NCBI GenBank assembly: GCA_015499995.1
Contig: JADNRV010000599.1
Span: 1-22,936, forward strand
Reading direction: 5' to 3'
DNA length: 22,936 nucleotides
DNA from: Flammula alnicola
Lineage: Eukaryota > Basidiomycota > Agaricomycetes > Agaricales > Strophariaceae
Shown: one piece after another, positions 1-9,559 of the stretch
Position numbering within the stretch: position 1 is the first letter of the stretch
How the letters are laid out: the number at the start of each line of letters is the position of its first letter
Made by a program: the position numbers and the translations under genes
The notes under the pieces: model-generated
What the model was told of the DNA's origin: nothing
Seen by the model: only the letters and a program-made list of their open reading frames with translations
The model's database searches: none

Positions 1-230
1 TGCGATGCATCATCAAAGGCCAGCCAGGCAGGTAGCGAGGACGTCGTATATCTGAGCGGTCCATCCGTAGAAATAAAAGTAGCAGGAGAAAACGTCCAGG
101 AGAAAGGTTGGTTGACCCTGGCGATTAAAGGAAGTTGGTCGTCCAGAGATTCAACTACAGTGACTGACGGGGACGTAGAAAAGACAGAAGCCGTCAGGAA
201 GGCCAGGAAATATAAAAGAACGAAAGTCAT
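1..230 (-). CDS. Axl2-like cadherin-domain membrane protein, N-terminal part (cut by window edge)
   Basis: Reading the minus strand from an ATG at 230-228 gives an open frame to the window edge, about 76 residues. It begins MTFVLLYFLAFLTASVFS, a clear signal peptide. Next comes a stretch with 'LPLIARVNQPFSWTFSP', then 'LRYTTSSLPAWLAFDDAS'. The spacing of R-V-N-P-F-W-F, then a Y-x-x-x-x-L-P-x-W-L-x-F-D motif, is characteristic of the dystroglycan-type cadherin-like (CADG) Ig-fold repeat that opens fungal Axl2 proteins. In budding yeast Axl2 is a type I plasma-membrane glycoprotein marking axial bud sites; in filamentous fungi relatives act in septation and morphogenesis. Here only the secretion signal and the first half of the first repeat can be seen, so the transmembrane segment and tail are untested. 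The family call rests on this short stretch; another CADG-repeat surface protein is possible. Confidence 0.72.
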   Translation of the reverse strand, partial: MTFVLLYFLAFLTASVFSTSPSVTVVESLDDQLPLIARVNQPFSWTFSPATFISTDGPLRYTTSSLPAWLAFDDAS

Positions 231-640
231 AGGATCTTGTGTTGGGCGGGAAAGCGTTCAATACGAACCGGAGGACGTGTCGGCCAGCGAGTTCACTTCG
301 AGCACAGAGAAGTCGACACGGAGGTGACCATATCCAGAAGTGGATATAATATAAACGATCAACACACCACAACATCGCGCTAACGCGTCCCGTCGATCGC
401 ATCATGCGTCATAAGGGAATTATTCATTTCGTCCGCGGTACTAAGCCAAAAGTCGGTATTCTAGGCAAGGCAAGTTGAATTGTACTGTGAAAGGTGTGGT
501 AATTGTAATGTGGGAATCCATGAGACAAGGGAGAGAGGAACGAGGAGAGAGAAAGAAAGAAAGAAAGAAAGCAATGTACTAGTAGACAAGGAAACGAGCA
601 ACTGAAATAAGGACATGATAGTAAAGACAAATTAAAATCT
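231..640. promoter_or_regulatory. Intergenic: promoter of the Axl2-like gene and 3' flank of the importin gene
   Basis: No gene is supported here. A TATA-rich stretch on the minus strand at about 344-355 (reading TTTATATTATAT) lies about 115 nt upstream of the Axl2-like ATG and could be its core promoter. The right half, next to the importin stop codon, is purine-rich and contains a GAAA microsatellite. The two genes are in tandem, both on the minus strand, so this is the 3' flank of one and the 5' flank of the other. Confidence 0.45.
551..570. repeat. GAAA tetranucleotide microsatellite (5 units)
   Basis: Five perfect GAAA units in a purine-rich stretch (about 525-575), in the 3' flank of the importin gene. 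It is likely length-polymorphic, with no function inferred. Confidence 0.9.
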
Positions 641-3600
641 CTATGCGCCGGGTAGGAACACCCCGAGGCTTGCCGCCCGCACCTTCGCTGGCTCTTCTTG
701 GTTGATCAAAGCAATCAGGTGGATAAGCTCAGCCCGAATCTCGTCTCCAATCTGGTCAGCTCCACTTGGGTCCAAGACGTGCGCGAACACAGGCAGGAGT
801 CGGTCCATGTACGGATACAGAACCGCGCCGTTCGTCTTGAACAGGTGGAACAGAGCACGGAACACCGGGCGATTTTCGAGGTAGTCGTTCTTCAACGGCA
901 GAGCGTCGACGAAGATAGGAAGGACCTGGTCGAGGGGGACGGCCGCGGTGTTGCGGACGATAAGGCGTCCAACAGCACCGGCGGCGTTGTCCTTGGCGTT
1001 CAGGCGGGCAGCAGGGGCCTGCGCAGGCACGACGAACAACGGTCGGAGAGCGCCGAGGAGTTGGAAGTATTGAGGTGAAAGATCGACTTCTGAGAACTCG
1101 ACAAGGAGGCCGATGGCGAACGCTGCGTTGCTCAGGACTTCGTTCTCGGAATCACCAAGGGCACGGTAGAAGAGCTCCAAGAGCTCCTGGGTACGAGGGG
1201 TAATAGCGCCCTTCATGCCCGAGATTATTTCAGCAAGGCAGCCGATGGCGGCCGAGCGGTCGCTGAGCGAGCGGTTCTTTTTCTATAAAAAATAGGTGTC
1301 AGATAAAAAAAAATTGGTTTGTAGCAGAGAAGCTTTGACATACGTAGTATTTGGAGATAAGAGGGAAGAAGGTGACGAAGGCCTGGTAGAAATCCGGACC
1401 GAAAGCATTGGCTAATGCAGCAACGAGGTCGCCAGCAGAGGAGATCAAAACAGAGTCGTACTCGGCTTGATCTTCAGGGGCCTCCTCTTCTTCATCCTGA
1501 TCAGGATCTTGTTGGCAGAAGGCCTTTTGTTCCAAGATCTGCATGGCGATGCTACAGATGCGTTCGTAGTCTGGTCGAAGAAGGGAATAAATAAATGATG
1601 CAGAGAGTTTAGAAGCAAGATACGCACGTGTTCCAACGAACCCTGGACCAATCTTGTTGATGGTCTCCGCAAGACCGATACACAGAGAAGCGGCAACAGA
1701 TCTGGAATAGTGAATGAAGGTCAGAAATATTCGAAGACAAGATATTTTGAGAACGAAAAATCAGAAAAATATTATTTGTTGGTCACATTGCCAGAGGCTC
1801 GAAGTGAGCTGAGTTATGGTTTTTCATCAAGGAAAGACCCGCGAAAGGCCGAGGATTGTAAAGCAAAACTCATTTTCGTGAATAGCACTCACTTGTTATC
1901 TTCAGTCTCGTACATCTCAAGAAGAGGAGTCATAGCATGGTTGATGAGTTCCTGGACCTGGGGTTGTAAGACAGTAGGCTAAAAAAAAAAGACATCAGTA
2001 TCGAACGACATCCGTATCGCACAAGTACTCACAGAGTTGGCTCCTGCAACCCACTCTTCATGGTCACTCAAATCGTAGAAAGTCCTGACGATCTCCAAGA
2101 GAGAGTCGGTGGCGCTCTTCCTGATGCCCTCGTAGTAGTGAGGAAGCATGGCAAGGAGCTCAAGCGTGCAAGGCTCGACGAAGGGCAGGAAGTGGATCTG
2201 GGTGGCAGCGAAGAGCGATCCAATGGTGTCAGCTGCGATCTCCTTCTCGACGGCAATGGCGCTGTTAACGTCCATCATCTTGTCAAGGTCGATGTCCTCG
2301 AGCTCGACAGAGGGGTTTCCGTTGACGTCCGTGTCCGCGTTCACGGTGATGGCGTTGGCAGGAGACGATCCAGATGCGAAAGCAGAGGCAGCATCAGCGA
2401 CAGAAACTGGGAATCAAGGCGTCAATACTGTAAAATAAAGATAGGTTGCAAGGTAGCTTACTGTCAAGGGATTCCTCGCCTTGCTCAGCCTGTTTGCAGC
2501 TTGCGAGGAGAGGAGGCACGACCTGGGGCAAGTAAGGCGCGAACTCCTCGCCGAATACGCGAGCCATAACTCCGAAGAAAAGGAAGCTGCACTCGCGGAG
2601 CCTGGCACTGCCCATCTCGCATCCTTGGAATGCATGCTTCATCATATCGGGGAAGTAAGGGCGGAAGACCTCCTTGCCAACTGCCTCAGAGAACGTGCCA
2701 ATGGCGTCCATGGTGATGCCGCGGAGCTCTGTCTCCTCGCCCTCGCCAGTAAGCGTCAAGAAGTGGGCGAGGTGGTTCATGGTGGGCTGGAAGTAGGGTA
2801 GGAAGCGCTCCTTGGAGGCATGCGCGGCGCTGCCAATGGCGCCGGTGACAACTGCCTTCACTGAAATAGGAGCAGTCTCGAGGAGACCAGCGAGGCGTTC
2901 CATGATGAGCTGGAGGTACTGATCGATGGTATCATGAAGAATTTCCAACAAGGCATCGAGAGCGGTGCATGCAGTTCGTTGAGTAGCAGGGTCGTTGATG
3001 AGGTTCATGATGCTCTGCGAACCAACGTGAATATCAATATCATCTGGAGGAATAAGTGACGTGGACTTACTGGAACAAGAATGGCGTGCTTGGGGGCACA
3101 CTCGTCTTCGAGCCACTCGCAGAGGCAGCTAACGGCAATGCAAGTACCCTTCCTGACACTGGCATCCGAATCTTGGAGACCGGCCTCAATGATGGGCCAA
3201 ACTTCGCCCATGAGGGGGGTCATGAACTCGCTGCATCCTTCAACGCAAACGCCGAGAGCGAGAACCGCGCCACGACGGAAGTTGGGGTCTGGCGAAGTGA
3301 AATATTGGACAATGAGAGCTCGGAGAGCAGGGAAGACCTGGGTGGGTGGCAAGTTTGTGGCGAGTCCGTCGATGATACGGAGAGCAGACTATGGTAGAAA
3401 ATTAATGAGAAAAAAATCATTTAAAAAAGCGTGAAAGGCGGCGTACGCGAGATGGAGCATCATCGTCAATATCTTCAGGTTCCTCCTCAGTAGTAATGGG
3501 CATGAGACCCTCTAAGATGGCAGGAGCAAGGTTTTGGCTTTGAATCTTGGATTTTTTGCTAAAAAAAAAAAAGGATGAGTAGCTTGCCCCAGGTGACTAT

Positions 3601-4870
3601 AAGAGATATGCTCACTATTGAACGGTCCAGTTCAGGGCATTCAGGGCAAGAACACGCAATTCGTTATCGAAACCACGATTGGCACCGCACTGCAGAAGGA
3701 ACTGCACCAACTCGGGTATATGCTTGCCCAAAATGGGTACTTCCTGTATTGAATTTAAGATTACGAATAAGATATGAGGTAAAAGTAACGTACAAGGATG
3801 AGAAGGGTCTCCAAAACATCAAACAATTGCCGAGCGCCGGCTTCGTTACCGGCTTCAACAGCTTGACCGATAACTTGGATCATGGAAGGGAGAAGGGCTT
3901 GGAAAGATTTCTAAGAGATGGCGAGTCAGGAATGGGAACATTCATCGAGGCGAAGCAAACGCACGAGCTCGGCCTTGTCATCTGAGTCGATGTATTGAGC
4001 AACAACACCAAGGGACCTATATCACAAGTCAGGGTGTGAAAGAAAAAGAAAAATTTCGCCGATATACCTGACGGTGGTGATGCGAACTTCGATACTCTCT
4101 GGGTCAGCAAGGAGCCCTTGGAAAAGCTCGAAGAGACCGGGTAAATGTGACTGGAATCCCTCAACGATGCTCTCGAGAACAGTGAACAGGATGAAGGATC
4201 CGACTTCACGGTGTGCCACTTGCGATGACATACAGGTTTGTTGCAAGAAAGGGAGGAGTTGGTTCCATGTGCCTTGAGGAACCTCGATGGTAGCAATAGC
4301 AGCAATTACGCGTGCAGCGGAATGGCGAACGAGGTTGCTGGGTGAAGATCGAGAGATGAAAAGATGGACGGGGATAGGAGAAGATGCACACTCACTTTGG
4401 CTCGGCCAAGATGAGCTCAGGAAGTTTTGCCTTGATCTCTTCACGTTCATTTTGGGGCAGGAGAGTCCAGAGGTTGCCACTGTTTTGCGCGACGCGTTTT
4501 CTCAGTTCAACGGCCGCAAGTTGACGAACCTGTGAGGTATAAGTGAGATTGAACAGCATCATGTGGATCAGGACTGACAGAAAATTCCGGAGAGCTCGCG
4601 AGGATGCTTGCGAGAGCCGATATGCAAGCTGGATTCTTGTAGTATTCCTGGTTGAGCTGAGCAGTGGCCTAGATGATGCACGGAATAAGTTTCAGGAATG
4701 ACCCAACACGAAAAGAATCATCATACAGCTTTCAACAGAGTAGTATCATTTGAAGTCGTCTGAAGGAGGAGATTGTGCAGAGACTGCACGTAATTAGGCT
4801 AGAAAAAGATCGAAACGCGATCAGCAACAAGAGATGGAAGGATATAGAGGAAACAGGCGCGTACATCCAT
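641..4870 (-). CDS. KAP123: Importin-beta family nuclear import receptor (Kap123 / importin-4 type), 16 exons
   Basis: HEAT-repeat karyopherin that carries cargo such as histones and ribosomal proteins through nuclear pores under Ran-GTP control (family knowledge). Every junction follows GT..AG and keeps frame. Exons: 4870-4865, 4798-4727, 4668-4579, 4529-4396, 4337-4068, 4016-3965, 3910-3794, 3743-3616, 3558-3447, 3388-3071, 3014-2462, 2406-2033, 1978-1893, 1701-1628, 1570-1344, 1282-641. They sum to 3,255 nt, or 1,084 residues, the usual length for this family. The N-terminus (MDPNYVQSLHNLLLQTTSND) and 'QLAAVELRKRV' match the importin-beta N-terminal domain. Helical HEAT pairs run throughout, for example 'NLVRHSAARVIAAIATIE'. 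Acidic loops lie near residues 308-325 and 818-832. The start is fixed by a 6-nt first exon (ATG GAT) whose splice restores the conserved MDP start. Intron 13 (1892-1702, 191 nt) is much longer than the other fourteen (49-66 nt). No lesion seen. Confidence 0.96.
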
Positions 4871-5283
4871 CTGAGAGGTCGTTAAAAAGGAGAGAAGAAG
4901 AGGATGGGTGAGAGGAGTCGGAGGGAGAGGAGCAAAGACTGATTAAGCTCGAGACAAGCCACACAAATTTTTTGGTCGGAGTTTATCAGTTGGCCAGATC
5001 GGGACTATTACAGTTAAAGCGCATGCTCTGCTCATGTCATCTTGACAAAAACACCCAATTCACCTCCTGCGCTGCCCTGCTTCATACAACCTCTAGGCGA
5101 TCTCATTTCTCTCTGTCAACCATTTCTTATCGTCGACGTGAGGCATCCGCATCATAACACTCCCTGCCTATAGTTTCTCGGATATTTGTTGCTTTGCTGT
5201 CTTTTTGTGTGCTTTTCACAATAATGAACCCCTCATTGGGCCATCCATGCCCTTTGCCCAAGAGATACCCTTCACTTCCAGGA
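4871..5283. promoter_or_regulatory. Intergenic: 5' flank of the importin gene
   Basis: Just upstream of the importin ATG, about 4880-4940, the minus strand is a long pyrimidine-rich tract of CTCC/CTTC runs. Such tracts are common near transcription starts of highly expressed fungal genes, and I see no clear TATA box. The remainder up to the repeat at 5284 shows no gene; short ORFs there have no recognisable content. Confidence 0.4.
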
Positions 5284-5945
5284 CCTGGGGCCGGACCTCG
5301 CAACCTCAGCAACGCTTTGTACATGATCACATGTGATTGGCGTTCTTACTCGCATTTTCCGAGTCCCACGCTCCAGCATTTCGGTCAGTAAAGGCTGGGA
5401 TTCGTAGACAACACGACTTATTCTATTCGCTTATGCGCTTTGATTTTTCTGACAACACGCGCTCATGCCCTGCTTGGCCGAACAGCTGCGTGAACACTGC
5501 GAACAGCTGCGTGAACACTGCGAACGCCGGTGCTGGACACAGGCGTTTCAAACCGAGTCTCCCATTATTTAACTGCTGACGCTGAGCTCAGGCGCCAAAA
5601 CTTTTCCGGGGCTGTAGGAAGGCTGGCAAACGTGAACGTCTCCACTAGAATTAAACCTAGCCGGCGATTCAGCTTGAGGAGAGATTAAATCTCAATACTC
5701 AATTCTGGACTCTTTCTTTCAGGGACGCACTCGTATGGATACTAGTCGCCACCGCAGCAGCCTTGAGTCTCCCTGTGCTCGGGGTCCCACAGTCAACATG
5801 GTGTACTGCCTAGTTGCGAAGCAAGAGCGTGCGCCTAGACACTGCGGGCAATGTTTGATCAGTTCCATATGCTTTCCATCATGCGCTGACGAAAAGACTT
5901 GCGCACTTATGGAATAGCGTATGCATATCCAACGGCGTCGGGCTG
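5284..5945. repeat. Diverged ~650-bp direct repeat, copy 1 (R1)
   Basis: This segment aligns by eye over its whole length with 9560-10208 in the same orientation. Shared blocks include 'TTTTCCGAGT', 'CAGCATTTCGGTCAG', 'GAGAGATTAAATCTCAATAC', 'CTAGTCGCCACCGCAGC', 'GTACTGCCTAGTTGCGAAGC' and 'CTTATGGAATAGCGT'. Many differences are single-base transitions, with some small indels. Similarity starts near 'GGCCGGACCTCGCA' and ends near 'GGCTGGAATC'. I see no terminal inverted repeats and no long ORF conserved in both copies. A short hydrophobic reading (LVATAAALSLPV) after a CTTTCAG is shared, but stops follow soon in both copies. It may be a dispersed non-autonomous element, a solo LTR or a duplicated gene fragment; the class is unknown. 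Confidence 0.8.
5480..5521. repeat. 21-nt tandem duplication inside R1
   Basis: The 21-mer beginning GAACAGCTGCGTGAACACTG occurs twice head to tail (5480-5500 and 5501-5521). The matching place in R2 (from 9781) has it once, so it is a duplication in R1 or a loss in R2. Confidence 0.9.
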
Positions 5946-6343
5946 GAATCTCTAAGGCGCTGTTTATGTTCTCTAGCATCTTTCGATGAGCTTCAGATGA
6001 GAGCTGAGGTGAAGAAGCAATCACAAGCAATATGCGTTAAACCGGCTGAAGTTTTCCCTTCAGTCGTTCAGGTGTTCCCAAGTAACGTTGTTCATAGCTC
6101 ACTTATCTAAACTCCCTTTGGAGTTTCCGAGGTGCCTCGAACCTGACAGGGATTTATTTAAAAACCTCTTGCCCAAAATTCCTTGGCGTGTCGGCCTAGG
6201 ACATACCCTTCAAATTAACTTTCCAGTACGATACAGGAATATCATTTTCCACGGATCCCTTCTATTTTCAAGGCCCTGTCATCGGACGGTCTGTACCAAT
6301 AAGATTGTGGTTCAAACAAAGTTCCTACGTGGCTATCAATATC
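5946..6343. other. Intergenic, no gene seen
   Basis: This lies between repeat copy R1 and the end of the broken carboxypeptidase gene. I see only short, unrecognisable ORFs and no RNA gene. It presumably holds the 3' flank of the M20 gene. Confidence 0.4.
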
Positions 6344-8795
6344 TCAAAGGGTTGTGGATTCATCAGCATTGAGAATAAGAGTAGCGAAGAAGCGAATCAT
6401 CTCCAAGAACGAGTCAACGTCAGTAGCTTTATACCAGACATCAGATCAGCATTGTCATCAACCAGCAGGCACATAGATACTTACATTCATTCACACTGTG
6501 GATCCCAGAGAGAGCGTTCTTCGAACTGCCTACATTTTAACGGAAAATGTGTGGCGAGAGCTTCCAGTAGAAACGCGTATCTATCCAGAAAGAGCCGAAA
6601 TCAACGAAACACGAAGAGAAAAGAAATGTAGTGAAACAGACCTGTATTTCCGGGCATCACACCGGGAGCGACGATGACAGAGTCGGCATCGTTAATAGAG
6701 CGGTGTGCGTTATAAGTCGCCTTGATCGTGCCAGACAGAAGGTGGTACGGTGCCGCATCACGGCCAGTCGGTGTGATAGGCGCAGGCTCGAGGCCTGCGT
6801 TGAATGCGTCGCTCAATGTCAATGACCCACTGGCCGGGGCGCCTTCCTCAGAAATCCTGATTCCGAACGCCTCGTATGTCAAGTTGAATTTGTATCCAAG
6901 TTCTTTGAGAAGAGTGGTATCAGCTGCTTTGACTTCGTCTAGAGAGCTGTTCACGTTCAGTTCCGGGATTACTCCACGGCCAGGATGTAAAAATTTACAT
7001 AGCTGACGACAGAAATGCGATGGTTGACGATGGCCCAGGCTTGTTCAGGAAGAGCATTCGATTTCACACCGCCGTGGATGAGATCGATAGCCTGAGTAGT
7101 GCCTACCAAGCTGCTGAGAACTCTGTCTTCGCGGATGAAGGACTGCAGACGATGAAGGGCCTTGTTGGACTGGACAGACTGTTTGATGACCCTGCGCAAA
7201 TACGATGGCACGTCGTTTGCATGTTGAGCGACACATTGCAGTGCATCGTAGAATGGTTCATTTCTTGTCTGTATACCGGTGAAGATGTCATATTACTGGT
7301 GTAATGAAGATTGGATCGAAGACGTACGACTTTGACTTTGTAAGGATTTTTCTCGTAATGAACGAGGAGGGCCGACAGGATTCCGATGCTCTGGAAATGT
7401 CGCTCAGCATCGAGCCATAATATTCGAGGTGCGACCTTACGGTGTGTGATGGAGGAATACTCGAGTGACCACCCGGAGCCGTCACTTCTACGAGGACGTT
7501 CAAGAAACCCTTCTCGGCGATTCCAGGGGTGGCGATGATAGATCCATATTGCTCTATAAATCCGGCTGTAATGGGCACATTAAAATTCAGGTGACAACAG
7601 GACACAATGACCGCGACTTACAGCCCTCATCGACGATCATAGCAAAACCGTTTTCGCCGTAGATGCTCTCGAGATATGGTCCAAGTTTTGCGGCGCCCTG
7701 GATTGAAGTTCAGAAGGATTATCTTTATCTTACGCAGAATTTATTGCAGGCGTACGTGGAACCCACTAGCTTCCTCGTCGAAACCAAAGGATAGCACGAC
7801 GGTTCTAGTAGGCTGGAATTTAGCTTCGATGAGCGTCTCGATTGTCGACCTAGAATTGGTATATTATTTGAGTGAGACGTTGGTATTCTAAAGGATTTGG
7901 AAAAGCATTACAGAATACCAATCAACCCGCTCTTGTCGTCGGAACTTCCACGACCCCAGATGCGCTTGCCTGGACACCAATAATAGGCATAGTCCACAGG
8001 TACAGTAATTATAGGTGCATACCGTCAAAAAATCCTGAGTATGGCGGATGGGTCCATTGATCAACTGTAGTGGGGTCGACAGGGACGACGTCTAGCATGG
8101 AAGATGAATAACCGCGAATTTTGGAATGTGAGCAAGTACCTTGGTGCGCTGCCAGAAGCAGTGGTTTCAGAGACGCGTCCGAGCCCTTCCACTCGTAGTA
8201 AAGGCCGTAGGTGTTAACTTTCGTTAACCTGAGAGTTGAATGACTTTAGATAAGAACGTGAGCGCCACACAATCAGCAACATCGTGACGCATTAGCTCAC
8301 ACGAGCGGGAATGCACCCAAAAGGTAATCGTGGAACGGTCCAAATGCATCCCAACGAGGATCAATACCGACAGGATCCATATTATCGAACGATTCGGTTC
8401 TACATAATTTCGAAAGAACCCATTATCAGACGAGTTGGATCTTGCAGGGAAAGTAAGGAAAGGACTCACGGTACTCGTACAGCTCCTGCGAGCCAGTCGA
8501 TGGCACTTGCCTGGAAAGCCGGGGTCCCAATCTTCTCGTTCAACGCATTCCAGAGGTCGGCATTCTTCTCGGGGGTCAGAACATCGGCCTGCGCGCAGCT
8601 GGGTGTGCTGAAAAGATAGAAGTAATCCTGACTTTCATATACAAGCCGGATGACAAAGTATACCCATAACGCAATGAAGAACTTTGGATGCATGCGATAC
8701 TTTGCCTTCATCCTCTCCAGACGAGTAGGCGTAGGCGTCTCGCGCGCGGACGAGGAAGGCAGAATGCCCTCTGTCTTCTCATTAACGAGGGGCAT
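6344..8795 (-). pseudogene. CPS1: M20 carboxypeptidase S (Gly-X carboxypeptidase) homologue with a premature stop and an apparent frameshift
   Basis: Homologue of yeast vacuolar carboxypeptidase S, a di-zinc peptidase. The start at 8795 gives a short basic tail and a signal anchor (FFIALWVYFVIRLVY). Exons: 8795-8470, 8399-8301, 8228-8140, 8091-8023, 7969-7912, 7849-7756, 7697-7622, 7565-7441, 7390-7328, 7268 to about 7005, about 6950-6642, then 6580 onward. Motifs in order: AAHQDVVPVDP (metal His, catalytic Asp), GRGSSDDKSG (metal Asp), SFGFDEEASG (catalytic and metal Glu), VTAPGGHSS, LVGTTQAIDLIHGGVKSNAL. Two lesions are visible. After 'IVNHRIS' (about 7005) no GT-AG splice I can find restores the frame of 'NVNSSLDEVKAADTTLL'. 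Then 'FYWKLSPHIFR' runs into TAA at 6539-6537. The same frame beyond it still encodes family sequence (NALSGIHSVNE, then, past a further intron, DSFLEMIRFFATLILNADE) ending in TGA at 6346-6344. The stop would remove the final metal-ligand His of 'GIHSVNE'. Probably recently inactivated; an assembly error is possible. Confidence 0.85.
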
Positions 8796-9559
8796 GATGG
8801 CGGTGTGAAGAAGGGAAAATTAGCGCCTCCGGGTTTAAATGACGAGATTCCAGCTGTAGTTGGTATCGTATGGTGCACATCTTATCTAGGATGTCCTGAT
8901 TGCTGGGTGTGACTAAGATCCCAAGAGAACGGAGCTCAGCTTCTCTTGGAAAGTGAGGCAGTGGAAGGTATATAGCTACTAGATGGGTTGAGTGTAAGGA
9001 GCAACCTTACAGCCGTTTTCATAACGATAGACCCCTTGGACTTCTGCTTGTTTATAACATGTTTGGTCTTCCCAAGGCTTCTTTGACCTTCAACCGAAAG
9101 GCAACTGGAAGGGTGGCAAGAATTTTGTGGCTTTGAGTTTTCCTCAGACTCCAGAGGCTTTGGTCGGCAAGCCCTTCTTTTCTATCAGATCCTCAGATAG
9201 TACCGACCATCAGCGCAAACAAGCAGAATTTGCAGGGGCCTATCGTATCCGCAGACCTGCGGGAGCTTCGCCATCCGAGTGCGTGACGCAGTTGTACATC
9301 CCTGTGTCGAATCTCCTGTGCCACCGCACGCCAGTTAGGGTTCGCGTTAAGGTTCGCGTGTGACTTAAGGTTCGCGTTATTAGTTGAGGTCAGTTAGCAT
9401 CAGGGTTAAACGTTAGGTGCTTATGCCAGCTTACCACCCAATTTCAGTACTCTAGTAGTAGAATAATCTAATTGGTCAATGAACATGATACCATCTAATG
9501 CCTTGACCCGAGACCTATGTAGATAATGCTACAAAAGCAATAATATTAAAAGTAAAGAG
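8796..9559. other. Intergenic: 5' flank of the M20 gene
   Basis: No gene is supported. It should contain the promoter of the M20 gene, but I see no convincing TATA box at a fitting distance. The right part carries a short 12-mer repeat, then AT-rich sequence leading to repeat copy R2. Confidence 0.4.
9335..9376. repeat. Interrupted 12-mer repeat TTARGGTTCGCG (3 units)
   Basis: TTAGGGTTCGCG (9335-9346) is followed directly by TTAAGGTTCGCG (9347-9358) and, after 6 nt, by TTAAGGTTCGCG again (9365-9376). Looser echoes follow (GGGTTAAACGTTAGG, about 9403-9417). The first unit contains TTAGGG, but this is not a telomeric array. Confidence 0.85.

Noticed and set aside
112..327. Plus-strand ORF of 71 codons near the left edge
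   Set aside because: It overlaps the minus-strand Axl2-like start, which has a signal peptide and recognisable domain; the plus frame has no recognisable features.
698..3434. Many plus-strand ORFs (60-170 codons) across the importin gene
   Set aside because: They are antisense shadows of GC-rich coding exons whose minus-strand translation is clearly an importin.
5337..6030. ORFs on both strands within repeat R1, including a Cys-containing frame near 5735-5917
   Set aside because: The equivalent frames in R2 are interrupted or shifted, so there is no conserved coding signal.
9335..9417. Telomere repeat array
   Set aside because: Only one exact TTAGGG is embedded in the 12-mers; there is no run of perfect units and genes continue on both sides.
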